Shown: positions 1 through 11,550, counted from the stretch's first letter. The stretch is DNA of 64,000 nt from Chaunax sp. Z400 (GCA_037577475.1 CM075194.1:8774492-8838491); one strand, 5' to 3'. Numbers and translations are program-made. The notes: generated by a model not told the origin, from the sequence alone.

Positions 1-650
1 TTATAAATCAGCACCAACATGTTGAACAAGTTAACTGCTATTTGAAATGCAGAGCTCTGTGTGGTTTGTGGGGTGGTGAATATGGGATCAAGTCTTACTC
101 TTATAAAAGCTTAAATTTAAGAGATTTGTCTTGTTTTCATTCAAAGCAGCCATCAGCCATCACCATACACTGTAAATTAGTGCAGCACCATTACACTGAT
201 TTGATCATAATTAGTCATTACTCTTCATAATTCTTCATAATTAGTATATTTTCTCTCAACTCAGTCTTTATAGAAGACTGATTTGTTTGTCCATGAATTT
301 GTTTTTTCCTATTTCTAGTCTCCTGTAAATCTAGAACAGCTCATGCACGCATTTTTCTGTTTTTGTCATTTAAACAATTAAGAGACGCTCCATCATCCAA
401 GACGTGCAGGTTTTCTGTCAACCTTTATAATTCAAAATGTCCATGTCTGCATATTAGACCTTTAAGCATACTGAGGATGTCTGTTCTGCTTAGTGTGTAT
501 GAGTATCACGATTATTAAGTGATATGTTTTCACCCTATAACTGGTAAATACCTGCTCCACATGGCTGTTAAAATGAAGTGAACTGATAATTTCATAACCT
601 GTGGTTAATGCACACCTGAGTGAAAGAGAGGTTGGAATGATGTGAAAGAA
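1..650. other. Intergenic flank, no gene recognised
   Basis: AT-rich sequence downstream of the zbtb24 3' end. Short open frames occur but none resembles a known protein or has convincing splice sites. In human, MICAL1 lies beside ZBTB24; no MICAL exon is visible in these 650 bases. Confidence 0.5.
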
Positions 651-654
651 TAAC

Positions 655-660
655 TTTATT
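655..660 (-). terminator. zbtb24: Candidate poly(A) signal of zbtb24
   Basis: TTTATT on the plus strand reads AATAAA on the minus strand, about 65 bases after the zbtb24 stop codon. This implies a very short 3' UTR. The motif is seen directly; its use is inferred. Confidence 0.55.
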
Positions 661-725
661 CTTACTCCGTTAGTTCAGTTTAGTTCACCCTGCAGCAGCA
701 TCATGAGTCCTGATCCAGCCCTCTC

Positions 726-3687
726 TCAGCTCTCCTGATGCAGTCCAGTGGTGTACAGGTAGGAGACAGTCCCTGCCTGGATCTGGAACGTCTGTCCCTG
801 GATGTGGTGGCTGGAGATCTGCTCGCTGGTCTGGCTGATGGAGATGGGCTGGCTGCTCTGGCTGCTGATGTGAATGGCCTGGCTGTGTTTGTCCCGGCAC
901 TCCTGAGCGACAGCCAGCGGCTGCATCACCTGGACGGGTCGCTGTGCTATCTGGAGGGGCTGCGGGGGACCGTGATGGGCCTGCAGCTGCTCCATGGCCT
1001 CTTTACTCAGGGTGATGACATGCATCTGCTCAGGCTGCTGTCCCTCCAGCATGCTGATAGTCTGGATCTGAGGGCTTTGGTCCACCACGCCGCCCTGGGT
1101 GACCACAGCCATGTTCTGCATGTTTCCTGATGACCGGGTGAGGAGGGTGAGTCTGGATTCTGTCGCCTCCCCCTCTGTGGTGATGATGCTGATCTGCTGC
1201 TCCTGAGCCGGCACAAAATTAATATCATCTCCCGTCACCACCAGCTGGATCTCCTGCTCAGAGCCGGAGGGCAGCTGGTACTGCTGCAGCTGCTGGATGT
1301 TAGACACGTCCTCCTGCGGCGCTGCCGCCGCATCTGATGAGAGTTCTGTTGGAGCAGCTCTCTCTTTGTTGTGAGACTTGGTGTGTGTTTTCAGACTGTC
1401 CATGCGGGTGAAGGAAAGGTTGCAGAAGGAGCAGGTGAAAGGTCTCTTCCCGGAGTGAGAGGTGACGTGTCGCCGTCTGGCGCTGGGGTCTGAGAAGGAT
1501 TTGTTGCAGATGCTGCAGCCATACGGCTTCTCGCCTCTGAAAAAGGATGTTTTGATGTTAGTTTTGAATTCGAAAGTGTCTACAATGGAATGCAAGGAAT
1601 GCTTGTCAGGTGTGAAAAGTAGCGTCTCTTCAGTTTGGGGATCCTACTGGTTTGGTTGAAGTCTGAGAAATGAATTAAAAAGTCTTATAATAATATGAAT
1701 GTCTATAATGATATGAATGTTCTATCAGTACAAACATAACTTCATATTTCAGCCATTAAGGCCTTCATCAGGGCTGCTGAGGTGTTTGGACACACCTGTT
1801 CATTCATGGGCTTTTCTTTATTGAGACTATTTTCTACATATTAGACATCAAAACTATGAAAAAAACATATGGCATAATGTAGTAAACAAAGTGTTAAAAA
1901 CACTCAATATGTTTGAAAGCTGTGCTTTCACAAAGGTGAAAACATAATGTACCCATCAAAATGAAAAGAAATATATGTATATATAATTCTTACCTGTGAA
2001 TTCTTATATGAGTCTGTAGTGTGCTCTTGGTTGTATAACATTTTCCACAAATCTCACAGGTAAAAGGTTTCTCCCCTGGAAGGATATTATTAATGTCAGT
2101 TCATCAGCTAGCAGTGCCTCCACATATTACACAGTGTAATCAGTTTTAACCACTCAGAATATATCTGCAGACCTGTAGAAGTCTTGTTTGCCTTTACCTG
2201 TGTGAGTTCTCAGGTGCTTCTTCAGCTGAGCCGTGTCCATAAACTTGTGATGACACTGAGCACATTCTGGTAGTGATTTGCCTTTTATTGAGGAGAATAA
2301 AGAATTCATGATTGAGCCTTCGGGTGTGACGACATTAGGATGATGTGAATCTCACCTGTGTGAACTCTGTGATGGCTCTTAAGTTGTCTCTTCTGAGAGA
2401 ACGTCTTTCCACATTTCTCACACGTGAAGGACTTCTTCTCTAAAGATGCAGGTAAAGAGACATATTTTATGCTCAGGTATACAGATGAAGAACCAACGTG
2501 ACGGTGTCGGGTTCTACCTTCATGGAGGTTCATGTGTTCTTGTAGAGTGTGTTTGGAGGAGAGCGCTTTGGAGCACACCGAACACACAAAGGGCTTCTCT
2601 CCGGTGTGTATGCGCTGGTGAGCCAGCAGAGTGTGTTTCTGGGTAAAAGTTTTTCCACAAGCCAGACACCGAAAAGGCTTCTCTCCTGAGAAAGAATGAC
2701 AGAGAGCAGGTAGCTACAGTATCACCTGCACAGCAGCAACACTAAAGGAACAGTTCGCCCAATAATGAAAGTTCAGTCGTCATCCACTCAACCCCACATT
2801 GATGGAAAGTCAGATGAAGTTTGTTGGTCCACAAAACATTTGTGGAGCGGCACAGAAAAATCTCTCTCTCTCTCTCTCCAGAACATCTTTTAAATCTTAC
2901 CTGTGTGAGTCCTCAGGTGAATCTTTAAAAAGAGGTGGTTTGGGAACACTTTGTCACAGTCCTCACATCGGGCCTCAGTGTTGGGGTATTTCCTTTTCCT
3001 GCCTCTCTTCTCAGGCTCTTTGCTTCGTGCTGTGTCGTTGCCCACTTTGTAGCTCTTATATTTAACCGGAGGCCTGATTTTGCGTTTGCTCTGCCGGTGA
3101 GCTCCCGGGTTATAATCTTGTGACTCAGCTGCTACATCGTCACCCGTCTGCATCTCCTCTGATCCCTCACGTGGTTCACTTCTCCCCTCCGGCGGCGTCA
3201 CAGCCACATTTTTCTTTGGTCGTCCTCTTCTGCGTTTTGACAGATCCGGCCCCTCGGCTGCGTCGCCGTTCACCTCCTCACCTCTAGTCGCTGCAGCAGA
3301 GCGCGTGAGTTCACTGAGCACCTTCACGAGGTCGTTGACCTCCATGAGACGAGCCGTGGCCAGAAGCTGCTCTGCGGCGCTCACCTCTACAAACACCTGG
3401 GCGCTGTAGATGAACTCCAGCACTGCTGCGAACGTCTTCGCCGCCATCCCATCCAGCCTGTAGGTGGGCTGAGTGGTCTGATCTTCTGCCGTGAACATGA
3501 GGGAGAAGTAGTCACTGCTCGCTGCCAGCAGGGCTTTGTGTGCCTTGAAGTGAACGTTTTCCACAACAAGAGTGATGTCACACAGCAGCTCCCTTTTCCT
3601 GAGTTTGTCGAATTTGCTCAGGATGCTCTGCTTATGGGAATCAGAATGAAGAGCCACGAGTGATGATGTCCTGGTTGTTGAGTTCAT
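726..3687 (-). CDS. zbtb24: Zinc finger and BTB domain-containing protein 24
   Basis: The protein is a nuclear DNA-binding factor; in mammals ZBTB24 activates CDCA7 and its loss causes ICF syndrome type 2 with satellite hypomethylation. Six coding exons read by splice site and phase: 2901-3687, 2518-2685, 2356-2439, 2198-2281, 1994-2075 and 726-1536, totalling 2016 bases (671 residues; human is 697). A BTB/POZ domain occupies about residues 15-125 (LLCDITLVVENVHFKAHKAL). An AT-hook (KRRRGRPKK) lies at 151-159. Eight C2H2 fingers follow, spread over all six exons, some joined by degenerate TGEKP linkers. The Gln-rich C-terminal tail ends LHQES. The first finger is split at its trailing HTG linker by the intron after exon 1. 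Start chosen at MNSTT because it precedes the BTB domain and the frame matches the family. The identity rests on the BTB, AT-hook and eight-finger order and on close BTB similarity to human ZBTB24. Confidence 0.95.
2744..2860. mobile_element. MITE fragment (one terminal repeat) in a zbtb24 intron
   Basis: Begins TAAAGGAACAGTTCGCCC and runs through a 'gatggaaagtcag' box and 'ccacaaaacatttgtgg'. This is the same order as the terminus of the full copies at 11949, 55130 and 60942. Only one end is present, so it is a truncated or solo-terminus copy. Confidence 0.7.
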
Positions 3688-3894
3688 CTTCCCCTCAGAA
3701 AGTCACTGGTGTTCCTTTAGATGACGAAATGCAAAGCAGAGTTAAATGATGTGAAAAACATGAAGCAAAATGTCTTGTTTTAGAGCTGAAGCTTGTCAAT
3801 ACTGATCAATCTGTAGGTTAGTGCTGCAATGATTAGTCAGCAAGCAGAAAATTAACCATCAGTTTTGGTTATCTAGCTATAAGTAACTAGAATG

Positions 3895-4800
3895 GAACTT
3901 CAGTAGAGTGCATACCTCCACCAAGGCTGAATAACCCAGCTTGTTTGTTTAGCTTTCCTGGTCCATGACTCATCTGAATCCTTCTTATCTCAGCTACACA
4001 TTGGTGGTAGTTGCAGGTTTCCATCCCTATACTGTACAGCATCAGGGAAAAAATGACTCCCTGTGAAAACATACAGTATTTAAATCTGGTGGATCCAGAT
4101 TTTTATTTGGATCTGCACCAAACTACACACACACATACATACCAACCCCTAAATATGCCTGATTCTTTAAAAAAGGTCCGTGCATTATTCCTTAAAATAA
4201 ACAAAACGTTGAAAAATTCTTAAATTTTAAAGGAAAAAAAATCCAGGATGTGCTGTTTTATCTAGTCTGTACCATCTATTCTGGCCTAAGGCCCATCCTC
4301 CCACCTAGCTTTCAGTTTTCTGTATTTGTATCATTTTACCTCTACCTCCAGAGTCACATCCATTCCAACAGGCATGGACCACTCATGATGTTCCACCACT
4401 ATGTGAAATTTTATCCAGATCAGGATCATAATCCAGATCTGGTAGATTAAATCTATTTGTGTTAGGGGGTCAGTATGTTTTGGGTCACAGTACGGTAACA
4501 GAGAGGGATAAAGACATGACTGCCACCAATATATCGCTGAGATAATGCAAATTCAGAGTCATTCAATGGATTTTATGTATCTGAGACAGGTAAGAATTTA
4601 TATCTAGACCAAAAATAGATCCAGATCCTCCATTATGGAAAATCGTATTTTAGCTGATAACTCATAAACTTCTGATGATAATCACATGATTCCAAATGTT
4701 AGGAGTTTGTTCACAGGGTCAAAGAATTAGGTCGGATTACTTAATTTGTCATGAGGCAGATCCCAGTAAAGCAACGTCATAAAAGTTTTTAAAAAAAAAT
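3895..4800. repeat. Degenerate teleost 'ACCTCCxCCAAGG' repeat cluster in zbtb24 intron 1
   Basis: Contains 'acctccaccaagg', 'ggatccagatttttatttggatctgcacc' and 'atccagatcaggatcataatccagatctgg'. These are hallmarks of a dispersed fish repeat that also appears near 6.0, 6.8, 7.3, 9.0, 15.9, 38.9 and 59.0 kb. Boundaries are approximate and the copies are strongly diverged. Confidence 0.55.
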
Positions 4801-4879
4801 GTGTATAAATTATTAGGATTCTTAACATTTAGAAGGCTGTTGTTTCAAAATATTCTTTGACTTAAATAGATGCATGCAA

Positions 4880-4948
4880 AGTTAGCTGGGATAGGCTCCA
4901 GCAACCCCCCCCCACGACACTACACAGGATAAGAAAATGAATGAAAGA
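4880..4948. repeat. Fragment of common fish interspersed repeat
   Basis: The text 'gctgggataggctccagcaacccccc...acacaggataag' resembles the repeat found more completely and in a different state at 49026-49215 (see there). It contains a nine-base C run. Confidence 0.6.
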
Positions 4949-5593
4949 CTCATGCATGTGTTTAGCGCGTAAATAATTGTATTTCCACAAGAATAAATGT
5001 ATGTAGAATTGTATGTTGTTACACCTCTGATAAACTGTAGTTAGATTTCATTTGTCTCGAAACAATTTTTTGATTGTTCGGGTTTTACTAAGGTGTTGGC
5101 GGAGCTGTGCGCTCAGAGACTTCTTGTTTATTAATTGTGTAATTTAAGTAAGTGGGCAAAAGGCTCACATTTTGGAAACCTGCACAAAAAGCGTGTTTGG
5201 CATTTCAGATTGATTGATTGATTATCCATTAATAAGTTTGATAATCAATCATTTCCGCAATAGCACTTGCTACGAAACAAATACAATATTTACCCGACTA
5301 TATCTTCCACAACAACTGAGTGCAGTCAATATTTACTTTCTACCTCACACTTATTTCCATATTAACCGGCTGCAGTGATGTCTGAAGGTTAGCAAACATG
5401 CTAACTAGCATGGTCTTAAACGATAGAAACAGGCCACCAGCAGAAATAACGGCATCTGCGGCAGGAATAATATCTTAAATCAACTCCGTTTAGTTTAACA
5501 TTATAGTCGTGTTTCACTTTGTGACCGGACCCGGACAGCTTAGTGTAAAAACCCGCGATGTTATTTAAAAATAGTGAGCTTTTAGGACCTTAC

Positions 5594-5700
5594 CTACAGC
5601 TGTAGTTGGACAGAATGCGTGAATGACAACGAATTATCGCGAGAACTGTCTCTGACGAGATTACATTCAGTGGATGCCGACCTTTCTCTGCATGGAATGT
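5594..5700 (-). promoter_or_regulatory. zbtb24: Probable untranslated first exon and promoter of zbtb24
   Basis: On the minus strand the sequence ends in a good donor, CTGTAG|GTAAGG, with the exon edge at 5594. This fits a 5' UTR exon spliced to an acceptor just upstream of the ATG at 3687. TCGCGAGA at 5637-5644 is a known core element of TATA-less, often bidirectional, promoters. The exact transcription start cannot be seen. Confidence 0.5.
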
Positions 5701-5880
5701 GTTTTTTTTTAGCCCAATTAAAACACTTGTCAATGAATGTGTATGTGAATGTGTATTAATTTATTGTAGAATGTTACGACACATCTCATCACAATAAATT
5801 ATGGCGCAAATTGGACATTTTGTTGGCAAAGTTGCTGAGGAGACTTCATTTAGGACCTGCTCGTCCTTTTAAGACAAACA
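5640..5880. promoter_or_regulatory. Likely bidirectional promoter between zbtb24 and ddo
   Basis: The two genes diverge from this segment: a minus-strand donor lies at 5593 and a plus-strand donor at 5921, about 330 bases apart. The segment holds the TCGCGAGA palindrome core at its left edge and several CG dinucleotides in an otherwise CpG-poor region. No TATA box is evident. Shared promoter function is inferred from geometry. Confidence 0.45.
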
Positions 5881-5920
5881 AACATTTACCGACCGACGGT
5901 CTTCTCTGCAGTCAAAGCAG
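5830..5920 (+). promoter_or_regulatory. ddo: Probable untranslated first exon of ddo
   Basis: The plus strand reads 'gtcaaagcag|gtaggcg', a good donor at 5921. It pairs naturally with the acceptor-like 'cacctccag' directly before the ddo ATG at 7984. The left edge is a guess. A cDNA read joining 5920 to about 7983 would settle it. Confidence 0.4.
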
Positions 5921-7980
5921 GTAGGCGAAGGAGTGTCACTTTAATTTTCATTTGTTTTAATATAATCACTTTGTCAGACGCAAAGTTAATTTTTTTTAAA
6001 AGTGTATCAGTATGATTATATCATTACCTCCGACATGGAGGTCATGTGTTTGATTATTTATTAGTTTGTCAACTGGATTAAAACGACGGAATAGATTTCC
6101 AGTAAACTTTGTGGGCGGATAGGTCTTGGGCCAGAACGCAACCCATTAAATTCCGCTGCAGATCTGGATTATTTTATAAAGTAAATATAGAGTTTTTGGA
6201 CATTTTCTTTAATTCCTCAGGGAATAATGCATGGTTCTTAACGAAATATCAGGCATATAGGGGGTTTGTGTCTGAGTGTGTTCAATTTGGTGTAGGCCTA
6301 TAGCCATACAAAAATTCATAACCACCAGATTACATAAATTTTCATTTGGCAGGGCTCCTCCTCTTAGCACATACATTATAGGCTACCTTCCAACGTCATT
6401 TGCATTAAAACTGGAGCAGTCAGGGAATAGTTTCCAGACAATGTCGCAACAAAAGTTTAAATGTTCATTTGACGTATCGTCACTGGATAAAAAAAAAACA
6501 GCTATAAAATGTTTTTCATAAAAAGAATTATTTCTGCCTTTACATCGAATCAACTCTATCTTGGCCCCTCTCTCTACAAAAGTCCGTCTAAATCTGATAT
6601 TTCTAAATATCTTGTGCGCAAACAGAAACAAACATCGAGGTAAGGAAGTATCACTCGCTGAGTCAGGTTGATTTAACTACTAGTGTTGTAGAACTAAAGT
6701 AGGTCGGGTTTGTTTTGTTGTTGTTCTTGTTTTATTACTTCCTGTAAGCACCGGTTTGTCTGTCTGTCCCAGCAGGAATACATAAAAATGATTAACTTTG
6801 TTGGAGGGTTAATCATGTGGTAAAGAACTCATTAAACTTTGGAGAGGATCCAGATGAAAGGGCGGCCATCGGGATGTTTTCCCCCCCACTTTTTTGAACA
6901 TTGCAGATTGGGCTTTTTACATAAACTGCTTAAATGTTTACCATGAAACTGGCTGGAAGGGTGAGACATGCCACGGAAGAAATTATCACATTGTTGAATT
7001 AATCCAGATAAAGGGACGATCAAACTAATAACTAGACATCACTCATAGAGCACAAATCTCCACCAAGGCAGCTCACTTTCCCCATTATGTCATTGCACCT
7101 AAAAGCAATAGTCACATGACAGTTTGACCCTCATAATTTGACTCATTAACCTTGAAAATTTGGAATTGTATTGGTATCATTTTATTTGATATTTTGTTAT
7201 TCTAGAAAACCAATACTTCACTAATTGCGATTTTCATTAGGATCTCGCTCCGGATCCAGATGTTTCATGAGAATCTGTCAAGTAGTTTTTGTGTAATCCT
7301 GCCAACAGACAGACAAACATAAACTGATGCCAGTGAAAACATTACCTCCTTGATGGAGGTAATGATACCAATGTGATTCTAGGGTAGGTTGTCATGGTCA
7401 AGGAGTCATATTATGATGGTCAAACTGGCTGGTATGCATGCATCTATATCGATAAAAGAGAAAACAAATCAAATAAATACAATCTTTAATGCCTGTGGAT
7501 AATTGTTGAGCAGAAACATCAGCAAGAGACATTCTCTTAGATTAAACGAGAATATGTGTGTTCAAGGACACAGATGCCCCCATTACAGAGAAAACCCAGT
7601 TGTGCTGATATGGAGAGACCATAACCATAAATTATAAGAACAAGCAAATTGAAGAAACTGATTATGAGATGCACACCTTTAGAGCCCCTGCAAAGCATGT
7701 GGGAAATTTAATTGAATTATGTCCATGGTTTTTGAGGAGATGTGGACAGATCATACCTCTACCAAACCTGTTACATATGGCCATACAGACAAGGGGAACC
7801 TTAAATGCCCCGATATGTCCGTGCTGTGTAATGTTTTATTACAGTGATGCACACTTTGTGTTGCTGATCCTTGGACTGTGGGGTAAGTAGTTGTGGATTA
7901 ACTTTTTAATAGCAAGTCATAACAAAGGTTACTCACAGCAGTCAAGCAATATTTGATCATTTCTACTCCAGTTCACCTCC
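5921..7980 (+). other. Probable 5' intron of ddo, repeat-filled
   Basis: No coding exon recognised. It contains diverged copies of the 'ACCTCC...GGATCCAGAT' fish repeat (about 6010-6175, 6730-7040 and, inverted, 7240-7372 ending 'ttacctccttgatggaggtaat'). It also holds one member of a second repeat pair at 7555-7720. Confidence 0.5.
7555..7720. repeat. Interspersed repeat, member 1 of a pair
   Basis: Shares the order 'tgttc/gtccaagg/aacacagatgcc', 'aaattgaagaa', 'attatgagat' and 'cacacctttag..gcccct' with 21625-21745. The two copies are diverged and in the same orientation. I do not recognise the family. Confidence 0.55.
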
Positions 7981-7983
7981 AGT

Positions 7984-10302
7984 ATGTCCAGGATGAAACG
8001 CGTTAGGGTTGTCGTGGTGGGAGCAGGCGTGGTCGGCTTCTCCACCGCTGTCTGCATCGCAGAGGCTCTTCCTATGTGCTCCGTCACTCTGGTGGCCAAC
8101 AAGTTCAGTCCAGACACCACCAGTGATGTAGCTGCTGGGAACGTGATGACAGCAGAGTATCCAGGTATGCTGCAGTCTTCTCTCTCTAATATTAACGGCC
8201 AGGAAGTGGCGAAAGTAACACATCATCACGTCGAAAGAAAGACTCTGGTAAAAGTAGATTTATTAAGATTTTTTTACTCAAGTAAAGTTTTCAAAGTACA
8301 GGCTCTGAAATGTACTCAAAGTATAAAAGTAAAAAAGGAACCTTTTGTAGGACATTTTGAATGACTTTTTTTCTGCAAATCAAATTGAACAAACTGAATA
8401 TTATTGATATTATATTATCATATCATATATAAATGTAATATTAATTTAAGGGACGAGAAACCTTATTCAACTTCTATTACTGTCATTCACAGGCACAAAA
8501 AAAAAATTTCAGTGTGAATGACCATTATGAAAACAAGCAGAGAAAAACAAAGTGGAAAAAAAAATCATCACCATCATCACATTTCTTATCCATTTCATCT
8601 TCTTACGTGTTTCACGTCTCCCGTATGTTTTGTTTGGTCTGTCGTGCATGATATGCCCCGGTGGATATACCGTGTCTTTTTTGTGTGTTATTCTCCAATT
8701 AGGTTGAACTCGGTCTCGATGTTGGAAAAGCACGCAGTGATGCTAAATAAAAACAATCTACTAAAGTAATGAGCCTGTTTAGAAAATAAAAGGAGAAAAT
8801 ACAGACATCTGTGTTAAAATGTATGGAGTTAAAGTAAAAAGTTGTCACAAAAATAAAAATACTCTATATAGTAAAACAGATACCTGAAAACTCCACTTAA
8901 GCACAGTAATGAAGTATTTGTGCTTCGTTATAGCCCACCTGTGTTAACCTCCACCAAAGACATCATGTTTTCACCTGTGTCCATTAAGCGTTTGGTTTGT
9001 TTATCAGCAGAGTTACTCAAAAAGTTATAAAGCAAATTTTAACAAATGTTTGTGGAAGGGTTGGGCTGGAGCTGGGCACTTGGTGTAGATCTGGATCAAG
9101 GATTTTTTTTTTCATGAAAGTTTTGTGGTGTGGTTATATGCACATATGTGGTACAGATTAATTTAGCCTGACTGATTTGACTGTATTTCTCCATCAGATA
9201 TTTCCTTGGAAAGACAGAAAAGCTGGTTCGCAGACAGCTTCAATCACCTGTTGGCCATAACTCAAACAGAACACACACCGGAGACTGGAGTAATGCTGAT
9301 TTCAGGGTAGACGTTGTTCTATAAATACTCAACTAGGTCAGTGTTAAAATCTTTGTTTCAGTGATTTTTTTTTTTTTCAGTTGGCAAATTTTCAAGGAGG
9401 TTCCGGCTAATAAGAGGCCCCTCTGGTCAGATTATGTGATTGGCTTTCGCTACATGACTGAGGCTGAACTGAAGAGGTTTCCGGGTCACAAGTTTGGCCA
9501 GGCGTTCACCACCATAAAATGTGAATGTTCCATCTACCTGCCATGGCTGGAGAAAAGGTTTGTCCTTTATATTAAACTCTCATTGTCACCTCAAAGGTGT
9601 CAGGTCATTATTATTTCTTTTCAAGTTTAAAATTCAACACTTGGAAAACATTTAATTGGAATTACAGTTCAGTTGTTTTGTTTCCTCTGAAGAGGAGGTG
9701 AATATTTGTTAAAATTGTCATAAACTCTTGTCATACCTGTTTTGTGAAGGTTCAGAAAAGCTGGAGGCTTAGTGGAATGCAGGCAGATCAGTAGCCTTGA
9801 GGAACTGAGCTATGACATCATCGTCAACTGCTCAGGGCTGGGCTCCAAAACGCTGGTGGGCGACGACACGGTGTACCCTGTCAGAGGTCAGGTCCTCAAG
9901 ATGGAGGCGCCCTGGCTGAAGTACTTTATCAGAACTGGAGATGGAACGACTTACATCTACCCCGGTGTGCACAGCGTCACAGTCGGCGGCACGAGGCAGC
10001 AGGATGACTGGCGATTACAAGTTGACGAAGATGACTCGAAGAGCATCCTGGTGCGCTGCGGCGAGCTGGAGCCGTCGCTCAGTAAAGCCAAAGTTCTCAG
10101 TGAGTGGGTCGGACTGAGGCCAGGCAGGAGGAACCCGAGGGTGGAGAGGGAGATGGTGCAGCTGCAGGGTCGCAAGGTGCCAGTGGTCCACAACTATGGC
10201 CACGGAGGCTGGGGAGTCTCTCTCGCCTGGGGGACCAGCCTGGACGCACTGGGGCTGGTCAGGCAATGCCTTGATGAAATGCAGCTACAGGCTAAACTAT
10301 GA
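7984..10302 (+). CDS. ddo: D-aspartate oxidase
   Basis: FAD-dependent peroxisomal oxidase that deaminates D-aspartate (and NMDA) to oxaloacetate, ammonia and hydrogen peroxide. Four coding exons: 7984-8164, 9198-9306, 9381-9557 and 9750-10302, totalling 1020 bases (339 residues; human is 341). The N-terminal dinucleotide-binding motif GAGVVG is at residues 13-18, followed by the family stretch SPDTTSDVAAG. Active-site Tyr224 (TYIYPG) and Arg279 (GLRP) correspond to the DAAO-family Tyr/Arg pair. Arg217 and Arg238, which in mammalian DDO recognise the acidic side chain, are both present; this favours DDO over D-amino-acid oxidase. The C-terminus is AKL, a PTS1 peroxisomal signal. The start is MSRMKR; a second Met at residue 4 is an alternative. 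The gene runs toward sash1, tail to tail. Confidence 0.96.
8165..9197 (+). other. ddo intron 1
   Basis: Bounded by CCAG|GTATGC and CCATCAG|ATATTT. It holds an AT-rich low-complexity part with a short CAT run near 8568 and a copy of the 'cctccaccaaagacatcatgttttcacc' repeat at about 8945-9115. No exon seen. Confidence 0.7.
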
Positions 10303-10459
10303 ATTAACTTTAAATCTTAGTCACATTGTAAGACACACTGGGTGGAGATTTAAAATCCCTAATGCAGTAAAAATGCAAGAATTTGTAGGATTCACATTTT
10401 ACACAGAGAAATTGAATAATCGATGTAAAAAAAAATGGAAATAATGGCAATTTCAACTT

Positions 10460-10730
10460 TCAGGGCTGTATATTGTTATACGATATGCATCACGATATAA
10501 AGGTTATGATTCAATATACTGTGATAAAGTAAGAAAGGTGCTATATTGTTTCATAGGTCAGGGTTCTGTGTTCATGCTTCTCATTTCAGTTGACGTTGGG
10601 TTGGAGTGGAGTCAAATGGCTGAAGATTACAACACTGCTATCTAGTGGTCGGGGGGTTAAACAAGAAAATGTCAGCCATAAATGTTTGCCTGTAATTGAT
10701 TAAATAAAAATCGATAGTCACAAAAGAAGC
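10460..10730. repeat. Interspersed repeat overlapping the ddo 3' UTR, member 1 of a pair
   Basis: The motifs 'cgatat', 'atgattcaatata', 'acagcactgctat(c/t)tag', 'cag(c)cataaatgtttgc(c)tgtaa' and 'attgattaa' recur in the same order at 15565-15790. Both copies are plus-oriented and clearly derived from one dispersed element. Confidence 0.65.
10703..10708 (+). terminator. ddo: Candidate poly(A) signal of ddo
   Basis: AATAAA about 400 bases after the ddo stop. It lies inside the repeat at 10460-10730, so if used, the gene's 3' end was supplied by an inserted repeat. Only the motif is seen; no read evidence. Confidence 0.45.
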
Positions 10731-10997
10731 TATTCCAATACTCAAGTGTACCAATAGATTCTTATACACCTAAAGACTTAAATACTGAAGGTTTGTAAAT
10801 CCAGTTAATATAGTATGAAGCCGCCTTTCCTCATTGTCACACCCTCACTTTTTTTTTTTTTTATATCCACCCAAACATTTAGTGTTTGACTTGAAACAAG
10901 GAAGCTTTAAGTCAAAATTGAACACTTTCAATTGAGGTTAAAAAAACCCACATGCAGCTAGCAAATATGGTGAGCAAAAACTAGCCCAGCTTGTCTG

Positions 10998-11369
10998 TTA
11001 ACAATTCTGTGGTTGATTCAGGGTCTGAACACATGGAGGTTGGGAAATACTAATCTCGAGCATACAGAGCATAAACAGTCCGACCATGAAATGAACGGGG
11101 GATATGGGTGAGTCGTCTTTTCTCCTCTGTGGACAACGGTCAGGGAGAAGCTCTTCTTTGGCTCCATGCAGCTCTACTCCACAGGGATGGTGACCTTTGG
11201 CTGGGCTTAGGAGAGTTAAGCTGGGGGTCTTAGTGGTGTTAAGATACTGGGCTGGTTCACTTTGGAGTGAAGACTTACTAAAGCTAGTGAAGCTCGGGGT
11301 CTGGGGGAGGGCAGGGGACTCTGGGGATGGGAAGTGACTCGATTCAAAACCAGAGGTGGAGCTGCTCAT
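10998..11369 (-). CDS. Unassigned 123-codon open frame between sash1 and ddo
   Basis: Ser/Pro-rich for its first two thirds (ESPALPQTPSFTSF), then a short hydrophobic patch (MVGLFMLCMLEI). It matches no family I know and does not resemble the C-terminal part of SASH1 as I remember it. An acceptor-like 'tatgtcacag' lies upstream on the minus strand at about 11410. The segment lies beyond the likely sash1 poly(A) signal at 11551 and before the ddo stop. It may be chance, a decayed exon or part of a long transcript. Composition (many TC and CC dinucleotides on the minus strand) differs from the AT-rich flanks. Confidence 0.2.
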   Translation of the reverse strand: MSSSTSGFESSHFPSPESPALPQTPSFTSFSKSSLQSEPAQYLNTTKTPSLTLLSPAKGHHPCGVELHGAKEELLPDRCPQRRKDDSPISPVHFMVGLFMLCMLEISISQPPCVQTLNQPQNC

Positions 11370-11550
11370 TGACGATGACGGTGTGTGTGCAGATCATGCA
11401 GGTGCCGTTCAGCTGTGACATAAGTAGAACACCAGTAGAGTGGCTCAGTGTTGGAACAAGAGGATGTCAAAGAAAAATCTAAATGTGAGCTTAAAATAAA
11501 GGATGATTGAAAGAAAAGAAGGCGGCAGTCCAGTCTGGTAAAACAAGCAA

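Noticed and set aside
738..1130. 130-codon plus-strand open frame over the zbtb24 last exon
   Set aside because: It is the antisense shadow of the Gln- and Ser-rich zbtb24 tail. The minus frame continues the zinc-finger protein with correct splice phase.
7963..8229. Minus-strand frames opposite ddo exon 1
   Set aside because: Shadow frames. The plus strand carries the FAD-binding motif and the conserved splice donor.
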